From NCBI RefSeq assembly GCF_022605725.1, contig NC_065548.1, positions 1,769,644-1,833,643 of the forward strand: a stretch of 64,000 bases of DNA. Reading direction: 5' to 3'. Below the pieces are notes generated by a model. That model was given only the letters and a program-made list of their open reading frames with translations. It searched no databases and was not told the origin of the DNA. The DNA comes from Anthonomus grandis grandis (lineage: Eukaryota > Arthropoda > Insecta > Coleoptera > Curculionidae). The position numbers were made by a program, and so were the translations under genes. Position 1 is the first letter of the stretch. Each line of letters opens with the position of its first letter. Below, piece after piece: positions 43,918-56,112 of this stretch.

Positions 43918-45713
43918 GTAGTAAAAATAATTTTGTTTTATTCTTGATACCTCTGGATTATTTTCTTATTCTTTAAGGAATTTATTGGTTCTTCCAGGCA
44001 ATATTAAATAATAAAAGTGCCTAAAAAAAGAGAAAAGTATAGAAAATTCATATGTTTGTTTTTTTTTAACTTTTACACCAACTGCTTGGTCAAATTAAAG
44101 AATATATTGAAATTTTTTTCATGACATAATTTTTCCTTTTTTTTCTCACAATTGCCTGGAAAACATGACAAATTAGTAAAAAATTCCTTTGGAATTTTTT
44201 TTTAATTAAATAAAGGCTTTAGTATTTTTAGGCAGTAGTAATTTTTTTCAATTATTTTAGTCTATTTTAATTTTTTTTACTGTAGTACTATTTAAAAGAA
44301 TTAATTAAATTACATAAATTGCGGAGAAAAACATGGTATGTTAGCACCAGTTGCATATTCCTGACTTGTTTACTTTTTTTCCATTATTTATATTTATCAA
44401 TATTATGTAATTTTAAGGGTTTTTTTACAATAGGTGTTATATTTAAATGGATCTATTGCGATCGGTTAAATAATTGCGAAAGAAACCTATTTTGTCCATA
44501 TGTCAATTAAGTAGGTATTGAATTGATCTTCTTATTGTTTCAGGCAAAATCACAATATCTCAATTGCCTGGAAAAATTATTTTTTTTTTCTTTTCAACTC
44601 ATTGAAGTAATTATTAAATGTGAAGAACTACTAAAAAAATTGGATCATTAAACATCATTCTGTTCTCCTTATTAACCTAGAAAAATCAAAAATAAGCAAT
44701 AAATTCCTTTAGAAAAAACTGTCAATTACGTAAAAGATTTTAGGGAATTCTTTGATATTTTTATCAATGGTTCATACTTATAAAACGATGATTATATCCA
44801 TACATACTGCAGAAAAGCAGGTTCAATTCCAAGGAACTGATTAAATTTAATCATTCTTCTGTTCTTTGCCCTGTTTCATGTGCCTGGACGAGATACAAAT
44901 ATTTTATTTAATATTTCCAGGCAGATTATTCAACGTCATTCTTCCAGTCCTCCTTGGAATATCCATAGAGAAACAAAAAAAAAATAATTTTTTCAATCAA
45001 GTCTGAAGGTGATAAAGATGCAGTAGCAACAATCCAATCAAATTTTCTGTGACTTTTTAAAAACCTTCGACTGCATCTTACTTAACTTAACTAACTAATA
45101 AAATTAGAATCCCATGCAACGGATTCTTATATTGTAACTTGGACATAAACTTTCCTATTTGAAGTGCAGTCAGGTCCTTTAGGTAACGGGAAATTTGACA
45201 TTATTAACTGCCTGGAATCGACAAATTATAATATTTTCCAGGCAGTAAATAAAAATATGCCTTCGTAGGAGCAATGCAATTCCTTCAGAAGACGGTAATA
45301 ATCAATCGACCTTTTGATATAAAGAATCCTGACTAAATGATGAACACCCGTAGTGTAAAGTGAGAAAAACACAAAAACTATCGCATTAAAAATTACTATC
45401 TGTGGTTTGTGCTTGACTCTAACAAAACTCATGTTGTACCTTGATTACTTAAAAATTTCAAGCTACTCAACATCAATTTGTCACCGTTTTTCACAGACAT
45501 AAATGGTACTGTATTTTTCCAGGTAGCTTAGTCTAATTTTAACATTTTTTTTTTGCTAAATTGCCTAAGAAAAATTAAAAATTAAATAAACGGCTTAAAA
45601 AAACATGACAAACCGTCAACCGGTATAAGATTTTTAAATATATATAAGTACATGCTAAGATTTGCTCTAGAAAATTTTTCATAGTTTTCAGACATTTTCT
45701 ATCTACACTCGCC

Positions 45714-46140
45714 GGCACAAAATTCCGCCACCCTGAAATATTGGCCAAGTTTGATGTTTTATAAATTTTTTATTTTTTATCAGATTCTCACGATTTTTCC
45801 ATCAGTTTTTAGATACATTTGTTGTGATTTTTTAAAATCATTTTGTAAAGTAGCATTTTTCGATTAGGCTCTATTATACAGGAGTAAAACAAACTGTTGT
45901 TTTTTTCTTGTAATTTCAAAAGACCCTGTAGGAAAATTAAGGTGGATAATTATGTTTACATACTATTTCTTATAATCTTTGATGTATTCTAAATATTTCG
46001 ATTTTTGATTCATTCCATTAAATTTTTTAACATCGAAATGTTAAAAATACATCAAATATTACAAGGAACAGTATATAAACAGAATTATCTACCTTAATTT
46101 TCCTACAGAGTTTTTTATGAAATTACGAGAAAAAAATCAA
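45714..46140. mobile_element. Fold-back MITE fragment
   Basis: Begins 'tacactcgccggcacaaaat', a mariner-like terminus. Inside, 'aggaaaattaaggtggataa' near 45931 is mirrored by 'attatctaccttaattttcc' near 46084-46103, and 'tttgatgtatt' by 'aaatacatcaa'. The right terminus corresponding to 45714 is missing, so the copy is truncated. Confidence 0.7.
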
Positions 46141-46689
46141 GAGATATTGACAATAAGAAGATTTTTTTTCAGACAGTCAAACATTTTTTTCCAAGCAGTT
46201 CAATTGCCTGAAAGAATCAATAAATAATATGAAATGCCTAGAAAAATACCAGTTGAAAAAAATATAAAGAATCAGTTTAAATGCCTGGAATAAAAAAAAC
46301 ATTCATTGCCTAAAACTAATGAAAAATATGTACAATTAAAATACATTTTTATTTTCCAAGTACTGATTTTTTTTAATGTATATCCAGGCAGTTCATTTGG
46401 CTATTCTAGAGTATTTTCAAGCTTTAGCTAATCAACATTTTTATTTTATCCAGGCAGCATAGTAGATTTTTAATTTTCAAGTATATTTCTGGATAAAAAA
46501 AATTATAAATTGCTTAAAAGGGTACAAGCCAACATTTGACTTAATAAATCTTTTTTTTGTCTAGGCAGATAAGACCAAAGTTATAATTACCAAGGTTACA
46601 AAACTAGTTTTCATGATCAATTTTAAAATTACTCATTAAATTGACCTAAAGAAACCACAACAACTAGCAGTTTCCAACTAATTTCCATC

Positions 46690-46925
46690 ATACCGACATT
46701 AGCCGCGATTCCAGGCAACGGCGGTGCACATTTCCCCCGAAACGACTTCCGTCAAAATAGAATTTATTGTCCCGAAAAACTCCTCGGAAATTTTTAACGA
46801 GTCTTATCACGAGACTTTAACTTAACCGGTGTTGTTGACTTTTAAATGATACTTAATTAACCGGAATGTTACGGATACCGATTACCGTTTTCTGTACTGC
46901 TGCGAAGGAGATTTGCTTTAAAACA
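46690..46925. other. GC-richer single-copy island
   Basis: Contains 'accgacattagccgcgattcc', 'ggcaacggcggtgcac' and 'ccggaatgttacggatacc'. No frame with a domain. Confidence 0.4.
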
Positions 46926-47404
46926 CGCAACTATTACCGAGTCTAATTTCTTAAAAAAACAAAAATTAAAAGGAAATTGAAGGTTTTGTCAAGGGGTGAT
47001 GCTACAAATTACCAAGGGTTGCTTATGGGAGTTTTTTTTAAATCTCAAATGTGATTTTTCTGAACTATTGAGGTTTTAAAGGATACAAAGGAGAAAAATA
47101 CAGGTATTGAGGTTTTTTGGAAAGTGTTTACTAAACTAGTCCTAGCAAGCGAAATTGAAATTGTATATGTAAAAATAATAATAATTCTAATAATAATAAT
47201 AATAATGCATTTATTTAGCATAATGCTACAAGAAAACGATATAAATTTGAGACATTTTGGATTGTCCCGGTATTCCATGGACAATCGCAACCTCCGGTTT
47301 TCCAGAAGTACCTCGTCAAGGAGTCAAGTCACAACCCAACTGTAGAGCAAGTCGTATAATAAAAGATACTATAAAATAAAATTATTAAATGACTATACAT
47401 AAAA
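46926..47404. other. Spacer with (TAA)n-like tract
   Basis: 'aataataataat' text at about 47176-47206 precedes about 130 bp of more complex sequence ('gacattttggattgtcccgg') that could be a retroelement 3' end. The overlapping open frames 47124-47345 and 47290-47045 on opposite strands show no recognised domain, so neither is called. Confidence 0.35.
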
Positions 47405-48500
47405 CATAAAAAAACCCAGGTATTTATTAAAATTTAGAAAAATAGAAAAAATCCACAAATCGTCCTTTAACTTGTGCCTAGACAAATTTCTGGCGCCTAC
47501 TCAAATTTTTATTTAAGAAAATACATGTTTTTTTTTATTTTTAAATAAATTTTTATAAGAAATTTCCGGAAATTAATAAAAAATAAATTAAGACAATCGT
47601 ATCCACTTTGGTTATCTTTGGTGACCTTTTTTAGGTATTTTCTAAAAATATTTTTTAAGAAATAAATTAGTTTACAAGAATTTCCAAAAAATTCACAAAT
47701 TTGTCGACTCAATTTTCAGGAGGATTTTCGTCATGAAAATTAGAAAAAATTTCTACAAGTCGTCGTTTAACTTGTTCTAAGATCACGAAATTTTAAAAAA
47801 AAAACTTTATAAAGGAAATTTTCAGATATTAAAAGAAGTAAAATTATAGGAATCTTATCGATTTTGGTTATGCACGAAATTATACTAATTTCGTGCATTA
47901 GATTAGGTATTTATTAAAAATTAGAAAAGTAGAAAAAACAATTCCCAAAATCGTCCTTTAACTTGTGTACCTAGACAAATTACGAGCGCATACGCCAATT
48001 TTTATTTTATAAAAAATATTTTTTTAATAAATTTTAAATAAATATTTTTTAAGAAATTTCCGGTAAATCAAAAAATTAAATAATGACAATCGTATCCATT
48101 TTGGTTATGCACGAGATTGCACAATATTTACTTAAGATCAAACAACCGTTTCTCGCTTTAGTAAATAATTAATTTGCGTTTTTTGTAAATATTTTTGAAG
48201 AAATTAAATAATTTAAAAGAATTGCCAAAAAAAAAATCGAGAATCTACTAATTTAATTATACAGGAGATTTTATAACAGAAATTTTGCCAAAATCATTTC
48301 TTACGTCCGGTTTAAACACATTATATTAAAAACAATTCTTTAACAAAATTTTAGGAAGTTAAAGGAAATAAAATCATTAATTTCGTATCCATTATTATTA
48401 TTATGCATGAAATTTTAAATTGTTTATTAAAAATTAAACAGACTTTTGAAAGCATTTTTTAAAAAATATTTTCGAAAAAACTAAACGAATTTTTAACAAT
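47405..48500 (-). repeat. Repeat family E, inverted relative to 50-51 kb
   Basis: Two long units, near 47417-47640 and 47908-48120, share 'ggtatttattaaaa', 'aatcgtcctttaacttgtg', 'ctagacaaatt' and 'gacaatcgtatcca'. Each ends with the complement of a 'tgcataaccaaaatggata' word (47598, 47855 and 48090). The reverse complement matches units after 50259. Confidence 0.75.
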
Positions 48501-48749
48501 ATAATAAAACTATATTTTCTGGATAATTGAAGCCATAACTTATGTGATAAAAAAACCATTTTTAGACGAAATAGAAAATTAATCAAAAATTGAGTTTCTA
48601 CTAATATTTAAAAAAATTCCTAAGTACGGTCATAAAAAAATCATAAATATTTATCAACTAAAATGCCTGTAAGATACAAAAAATTCATTATATATTAAGT
48701 AGCCCAAAACTTTGTCCATTTAACATCGTTCTGTCCAGCTGACTAACAA

Positions 48750-49375
48750 CAATTTATGCCCTACTTACCGCACGTATCCACCCTTAATCTCACCCTCTTC
48801 AGATGCCATTTTTCTCAATAAATCCGCACCACCCCTGGTCCTAAACAACCACCCCGATATATTTCATTACAGTCTCTTGCTGCCCTGCCTCCAAGAGGAT
48901 TTATATTATGATATTCTTGCGGGGGTGGTGACTTAACAACCCTCATTAAATACATTAGGGCGGTTTTTTTATTGGTTAGAAAAAAAAACATATGAGACAG
49001 ATAGAGTTTATTCCGTCTTGTCGTCGCATATATATAACATAATACGAGTGTCCCTGACAAAAATATCGTTTGATGGGCGACGTAGCGAGGCTCGGAAAAT
49101 TGAAAATCAACATTTAAATAGCTATTGACGTCACTTTCAGTGATATGTGCCGAAGTTTTATTGAAAATTTATCAACTACGTTATATGCCCAAAGTGGTGG
49201 AATATCGAAGGCGGGAGACATGGGGTGGGGGGGGTGTGGTGAGGGATGAAACGACTTTTACATGTAAAAGAAGGCTAAAAAAGTCTCAAAGGGAGAACGC
49301 AATCTTTATGGGTCGGTTTTCTGGCTGGAAGTTTGCCTTCGGGGGGGCCTTTTTAAAATGATACTTTTGGGCATT
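48750..49375. other. GC-richer single-copy island
   Basis: The largest such island, with 'gcaccacccctggtcc', 'cttgcgggggtggtgac', 'gacgtagcgaggctcgg' and 'ggtggggggggtgtggtg'. The open frames 49060-48815 (-) and 49125-49361 (+) lack domain signatures. A regulatory or conserved non-coding role is possible but unproven. Confidence 0.5.
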
Positions 49376-50000
49376 AAAGATTAAAAATGACATTCTTAGT
49401 TTACATATAACGTCTTTAAATATTTACGCTACTTTTAAAGATATCGGCAAGGAAAGTTTGTCCATGGTATCGGTCTCAAGCGTACTTATTTGAAATTAAA
49501 ATTGTTATATTAAGTAAGTGAAACGCCCTCCGTTTTCCGAGATATTTGAATGTAAATGGTGAAGGGGTGCAAAACCTGTTTTCTACTTTAGCACGACACT
49601 TGGGACAAAGTTAAAGGGATAATTTTATTTGAAAAAAAATGTAGAAGAAATTTTGACGCTTTTAATTTTTTTTTCTTCCTGTATGCGCTCGTGTGCAAAG
49701 CTTTTAATGATCTGGATCTATTTTAAAGTAAAATTTTACTATTCATAAGAGTGTTTTTTAATATTTTTGTTAAGTGTTTAATAAGACAATGCAAGTAATA
49801 ATTTTAAAATTTTTGGCATTCTGGAATCAGAGCCATTCCTGAAAAAAAAAGCATTCTAAGTAGTATGGAAATTGGAAAATACCTGTCAATCAAATATGTT
49901 CTAAAGAAACAATAATAAACATGTTTTTGTAGAATAAAAAGCTAAAATATGCATAAGAATGTTCTCTGGAAATGATTTCAACCTAGTGAATTGATGCAAC
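49376..50000. other. No feature recognised
   Basis: AT-rich. The words 'cgccctccgttttccgagata' near 49524 resemble ends of unclassified interspersed repeats, but no second copy is seen. Confidence 0.35.
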
Positions 50001-51030
50001 ACTACACAAATGTTTAACAGTATTCTGAATAAAAGTTGCGTTAGAGTTTAATCAACTGCCAAAAAAATATTAAAGAATCTTTAATGCATTTAAAGGAATA
50101 ATTAAAAATTATGCTAAATAATATTTAAAAATAATTGTTTTGTTGAATTTATCTCTTATTTTGCCTGAAACGTTGACTATTTTAATGGTTTTAAAGGACT
50201 CTAATTTGCTATTATCATTTTGTATGATTAATTAGTTCTTAGGTAATTTTCTATGTAATTAGTGTAATTTCATGCATAACCAAAATGGATATGATTCTAA
50301 TATTTTTATTTCCTTTAATATCTGAAAATTTCCATAAAATTTTTTATGTCGAAAATTCTCTGGAAAATTGAGTCGATAAATTTGTGAATTTTTCGGAAAG
50401 TCTTGTAAATTCATTAATTTGTTCGGAAATATTTCCAAAAAATGCCTAAAAAAACCGTTTAATTTTACTAAATAATTCGCAATTTTGTGCATAATCAAAA
50501 TGGATGGAATTCACATAATTTTATTTTCTCTTATTTTCATTTAATCAAAATTCAATCTTCCAGCAGAAGAATAAAAGTCCAATCTTACAATAGTAAAAGT
50601 CTTCTAGACTTCTCTTATATAAAATTTCTTTCAAGCTTTTAATTATTCGTTTATCTTTATTATATATTTCTTATGACTTCACTTAGAATTAATTTAAACA
50701 AACAAAAAAATATTTATTAGCTTAACTACCTGGAAGAAACATTTATTTCCTTTAACAATTAGTTTACTATTTTTAGTTCACATTGCATTAGTCTGTAGTA
50801 AAAATAATTTGTTTAACCACAACTTAAAGCAAGATTTTTGAAAAAATTGAAAAACCTACTGCAAAATTAAATTTAAGGTAGATTTTCCAATTTTTTGGAA
50901 ATTCTTGTAAATTATTTAATATTTTCTAAAATATTTCTAAAAATTGCCTGAAACGGGGGCTGTTCGTTTTTCAGTAAATTAATTGCAAATTTGTGCATAA
51001 CCAAAATGGATGCGATCATTATAATTAGAA
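50001..51030 (+). repeat. Repeat family E, plus orientation
   Basis: 'tgcataaccaaaatggata' type words at 50273, 50488 and 50994 are each followed by 'ttatttcctttaatatctga'-like text and preceded by 'gcctgaaacg' or 'gcctaaaaaaacc'. Matches the reverse complement of 47.4-48.5 kb. Confidence 0.7.
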
Positions 51031-51759
51031 AGAAATTTCCTATAAAATATAATTTTCTTATAATTTAATTAGGCACGTCTTGTTCTAGGTTTTCACGCAT
51101 TTAATTTATAGAATGAATAGTTTTTGCCATTTTATGAGTTCGTACTACATTTTATTTCCTAATTCAATCGTCAAGAAATAATAATTTTCCACTGTAATTG
51201 GAACATCAAGCTCATATTGCTACATCAACGTTTTCATGCATCAGTGTACATTTTTGAGTATAACTTGAGAACCACTAGAAATATTTTTGTAATTTTTTTA
51301 CACTAATATAATGGGGTTTTGTAGTATAGATTTGAGGGTAAAAACGTTATTTTAGGTTAAATATTTTAAAAGTAAGAGCATTATTGGTTGGAGCTTATTT
51401 TTTCACAATTTTTATAGTAAAATACATGGATTTCAACATCAAGGTGTTTATGCATTAGTGGACATTTTTAGGCATAATTTTGGAATAATTTTTTTACATT
51501 CATTTTTATGACCCAGGACTTGATGATTTTTTACTGAGCTATATTAGTAAATTACAATTATATTTGCTTAACCGTATTTACCTGGGTTTCACGGTTATTT
51601 TTTAATATATGTAGTTGTCAACAAAAATTAATCTTTTAACGCAAATACTAGTTGATTCATGATTCAATGATCATATGCGTAGACTATAGAAATTATGAAG
51701 CAATGCTTAGTTACTTAAAATGTTTGAAAAATCCTGAATCCGTCATGTCCCTTCAAAAT
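51031..51759. other. Degenerate repeat spacer
   Basis: Contains one reverse-oriented 'gatttgagggtaaaaacg' near 51327, matching the 15.6-16.7 kb cluster, and two related segments with 'catcagtgtacatttttgag' (51240) and 'cattagtggacatttttagg' (51452). No gene. Confidence 0.45.
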
Positions 51760-54700
51760 TTCTTCCAATGTTTGGAAAAGTTGCTTTAATTATTTAAAAC
51801 TCAAGTGATTATTCCAGGCAGTTGAAACTTCCTCCTGGCAATTCCCTAAAAAAAATGGATGCTTTTAACTGCCTGGACGAGTCAAAATTCAACTTTATCA
51901 ATCACAGACTTAAGAATGAAAATTCAGAGTCTGAATAATGAATCAATATTCAATTTCCTAAAATTTAAAAAAAATCATGAATCTGTCATGTCCATTCAAA
52001 ATTCGTTCCAATGTTTAGAAAAAGTAATTAATAATTAATTACAACAACTCAACTACTATAAAAATTATTAATCAATACTTAGCTACCTAAAATTTAAAAA
52101 AATCATGAATCTGTCATGTCCATTCAAAATTCGTTCCAATGTTTAGAAAAATTGCTTTAACTACTTGAAACTTAAGTGATTATTCCAGGCAGATGAAACT
52201 TCCTCCAGGCAATTCCCTGGAAGAAATTGATGCTTTCAGCTGCCTAAAAGTGCCAGAAAATGACCTTCAATAGTGTCAATTGTCTGGATGTATAAAAAAA
52301 TTACTTCTGTTACTTCAAAATTGCCTAAAATGCTTTGAACAGTTGCTTTAATTACTTAAAACTCAAGTGACAATTCCAGGCAGTTGAAATTTTCTTTAGG
52401 CAATTTTCTGGAAGAAATTGATGTTTTCAACTGCCTGAAAGTGCAGAACAATAACTCCCAATTATACCAACCGGCTGGAGAGACCAAAAAAATTACTTCC
52501 ATTAGTTCAGAATTCCTTCCAATGTTTGAAAAAGTTGCTTTAATTATTTGAAACTCAAGTGACTATTCCAGGTAGTTGAAACATCCTTCAGGCAATTCCC
52601 TGGAAAAAATGAATGCATTTAATTGCCTGGAAGTACAGAAAAATGACTCCCAATAATATCAACTGCCTAAAGAGTCTAAAAAAATAACTTTCATTACTTC
52701 AAAAGTGCTTCAAATGTCTGGAAAAGTTGCTGTAATTACTTGAAACTCAAGTGACTAATTCCAGGCAATTGAAACTTCCTTTACGCAATTATCTAGAAAA
52801 AATGGATGCTTCAACTGTCTGAAAGTGCCGAAAAATGACTCTCAATAGTGTCAGTTGTCTGGACGTATCAAAAAATGACTTCTATTACTTTAAAATTGCT
52901 TCAAATGTCTTGAAAAGTTGCTTTAATTACTTTGAAACTTAAGTGACTATTCCAAGCAGTTGAAACTTCCTCCAGGCAATTTCCTAGAAAAAATTGATGC
53001 CTTTAACTGCCTGAAATGCCGGAAAATGACTCTCGATAGTGTCAATTGTCTGGATGTATAAAAAAAATTACTTCTGTTACTTCAAAATTGCCTATTCCAC
53101 GCAGTTAAAATTTCCTCCAGGCAATTTCCTGGAAAAAATTGATGCTTTAAATTGCCTGGACGAGTCAATATTCAACTTCATCAATCACGCACTTAAAAAT
53201 AAATCCATATTTCATTGCCTAAAATTTAAAAAAAATCCTTAATCATGCACTTAAAAATAAGCAAGTCAAGCGTTTAAATCCTTAATTAATAATCAATTGC
53301 ATAGACTGTAAAAGCTATGAATCAATTCTACTAACTGGAATAAAAAAAAATGAATCATGGGCCCACGAATAATGATTAAGTGTCTTAATACCCAATCAAT
53401 ATTCAACTGCCTGGACTATAAAAATTATGAATTAATACTTAGCGACTTGAAATTTAAAAAAATCATGATTCACAAACTTGATCATGGTAATCAATTGTTT
53501 AATTAGTAAATCTATATTCAACTGCCAAGACTATAAAAATCAATATTCATCTCCCTATACTATAAAAATTATGAAGCTACCTAAAATTGAAAAAAATCAT
53601 GAATCCGTCATGTTCCTTCAAAATTTCTTCCAATGTTTGGAAAAATTGCTACAATTACTTAAAACTCAAGTGACTATTCCAGGCAGTTGATTTCCAGGCA
53701 ATTTCTTCAAATGTCTGGAAAAGTTGATGTAATTACTTGAAACTCAAGCGACTATTCCAGGCAGTTAAAACTTCCTTGAGGCAATTATCTAGAAAAAATT
53801 GATGCTTTCAACTGCCTGAAAGTGCCGAAAAATGACTCTCAATAGTGTCAGTTGTCTGGACATATCAAAAAATGACTTCTATTACTTCAAAATTGCCTAA
53901 AATGCCTTGAACAGTTGCTTTAATTACTTGAAACTCAAGTGACAATTCCAGGCAGTTGAAACTTCCTTCAGACAATTATCTAGAAAAAAATTGATGATTT
54001 CAACTACCTGAAAAATGACTCTCAATAGTGTCAGTTGTCTGGACGTATCAAAAAATGACTTCTATTATTTTAAAATTGCTTCAAATGTCTTGAAAAGTTA
54101 CTTTAATTACTTGAAACTCAAGTGACTATTCAAGGCAGTTGAAATTTCCTCCAGGCAATTCCCTGGAAAAAATTGATGTGTTCAACTGCCTGGACGAGTC
54201 AATATTCAACCTTATCATTCACGGACTTAAGAATGAAAGTTAAGAGTCTGAATAATGAGTCAATATTCAATTTCCTGAATTTAAAAAACATCTTAAATCA
54301 ATGCATCAATCAATGCAATCAATTGCGTGGAATGTAAAAGTTATGAATCAATTCAAGTGACTGGAATAAAAAAAATTATGAATGCTGGGCTTAAGAATAA
54401 TGATTAAGTGTCTCAATAACCAATCAATATTCAACAGTCTACTTTATAGAAATCAATATTCATCTGCCTGGACTATAAAAATTACGAATCAATACTCAGC
54501 TACTTGAAATTTAAAAAATCATGATTCATAGACTTGAGCATGGCAATCAATTGTTTAATTAGTGAATCAATATTCAGCTGCCTAGACTATAAAAATCAAT
54601 GTTCATCTGCCTGGACTATGAAAATTATTAATCAATGCCTGGCTACCTAAAATTTAAAAAAATCATAAATCGCATACTTGACACTGAAAATTAATTGTTT

Positions 54701-55240
54701 GAATAATGAATCAAGATTCAACTGACTGGACTATAAAACCTGCGATTATTCAACTTTATCAATCATAGACTTAAGAATAAAAATCAAGAGTCTGAATAAT
54801 GAATCAATATTTAATTGCCTAAAATTAAAAAAAAAATCCTAAATCAATGCATCAATCAATGCAATCAATTGCGTGGAATGTAATAGTTATGAATCAACTC
54901 AACTGACTAGAATAAAAAAAAATTATGAATCATGAGCTTAAGAATAATGATTAAGTATCTTAATAACCAATCAATATTCAACTGCCTGGACTATAAAAAT
55001 ATTGAATCAATACTTTAAAAAAATAGTTTACAAAAATGACTTAAGAATGCGAATTAGGATTCAACTGCCTGGACTATAGAAATAATTATTCAATATTCGA
55101 TCTGCCTGGACTATAAAAATTATGAATCTATACTACATGGACTTGAGAATGACAATTAATTATCTGAATAATGAATCAAGGTTGAATTGCCTGGACGTGA
55201 AAAAATTATGAATCAACTCAGCTGATTTATTACATAAATT
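51760..55240 (+). repeat. Satellite family F, about 190-bp period
   Basis: 'ttccaggcagttgaaa'-type words recur at about 52182, 52373, 52564, 52756 and 52947, a period close to 190 bp. Each unit has both 'ttccaggcagttgaaactt' and the opposite 'caactgcctg' about 70-80 bp later. A second unit type, 'aactgcctggactataaaaa', interleaves from 53260 and dominates after 54200. No coding frame is conserved between units. Confidence 0.88.
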
Positions 55241-55917
55241 GTTAATTTGTTGATAAATGAATGACTGTGGTAAATAATTAAAAAGTTTATTTAGGTCCTT
55301 TATATTGAGATTCAAAATTGAAGTTTAACTTTTGAATTAATTGAATTCTTAAGCTCACTGTTTAATATAATAGCCCCAGAACTATAATTTACCTTGATAG
55401 TGATATTAAGGTTTTTCTCCAAATAGGTTGCCTTCTAGGTCTTTTTTCTTTGTTTTACTTTATCAAAACTATGATTTATCTAATTGAATTTATCCACTCC
55501 GATCATCAGACCATTTACTATTTTCTACCTGTTTTTCAATTTTGGTGCGAATCATAGCAAAATACTTATTACTCTCCTTATATTCATATTCCATTATTAA
55601 ATCTTTGGTACTACAAACTGATTTAAAACGCTTATTTTCGACGTTATTATTAAAAAAGATTTTTTTTTTAATTTCTAACAACCTGAAGAAAATAAGAAAT
55701 ATGGTCAACTGCTTGAAACAATTAAAAAATGACCTCAATTGTCTGGAAAAAATGAGAATTCACTTAATTAAAATGACATATTTATCTTCATTTTTCTCAA
55801 GAAAATTAGCTGGTTTGAACATCAACCATGGAGGATTAGGGTATAGGGTCAGGTTATATTTTATACTGTCAATAAGTTTTGAAAAAAAAAAGCCGCCGAA
55901 TTTGAACTGAAGCACAA
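55241..55917. other. Spacer between satellites F and G
   Basis: AT-rich. Opposite-strand open frames (55490-55738 -, 55542-55910 +, 55760-55963 -) overlap, lack domains and contain motif words such as 'ttgtctggaaaaaatg'. None is called. Confidence 0.45.
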
Positions 55918-56112
55918 TATAAAGCAACACAAATAACAATTTTGCAATTATTTCCTTTAACAAGCAGCGGTGTCCTAGAAAATGGTGACCACTGACTTTA
56001 AAGTCCTAAATCTCGACAACTAATGAGAATATTCTTATGAAACAAAAAGGAAAATATTCCAAAGGGTATTCCACATAAATTTGGTATAAGGTTTAAACCA
56101 GTGCAAACCAAT
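55918..56112 (+). repeat. Isolated satellite family G monomer
   Basis: Has the G block order: 'caagcagcggtgtc', 'ggtgaccactgactttaaag', 'aatctcgacaact', 'gaatattcttatgaaacaaa' and 'ggtttaaaccagtgcaaac'. Same orientation as the main array. Confidence 0.85.

Larger units (their letters stand above)
42840..46690. repeat. Motif-rich degenerate repeat region
   Basis: Words of the type 'ttccaggcagtt' and the opposite 'aactgcctggaa' recur dozens of times in both orientations (for example near 42902, 43169, 43195, 44152, 44541, 44561, 44919, 45208, 45237, 46192, 46205, 46281, 46384 and 46452) in otherwise diverged AT-rich text. It reads as an old satellite in which mainly the short core remains recognisable. 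Contains the microsatellite at 43865 and a fold-back at 45714. No gene. Confidence 0.7.

Noticed and set aside
43755..43976. 73-residue open frame with a poly-Tyr run
   Set aside because: It is produced by the (TTA)n microsatellite.
47045..47345. Possible protein gene on either strand
   Set aside because: Both frames run through an AAT-type tract and lack a recognisable domain.
51760..55240. Possible CRISPR-like regular array
   Set aside because: The repeat core is too short and variable, the flanks are themselves repetitive, and the context is eukaryotic satellite with no associated genes.
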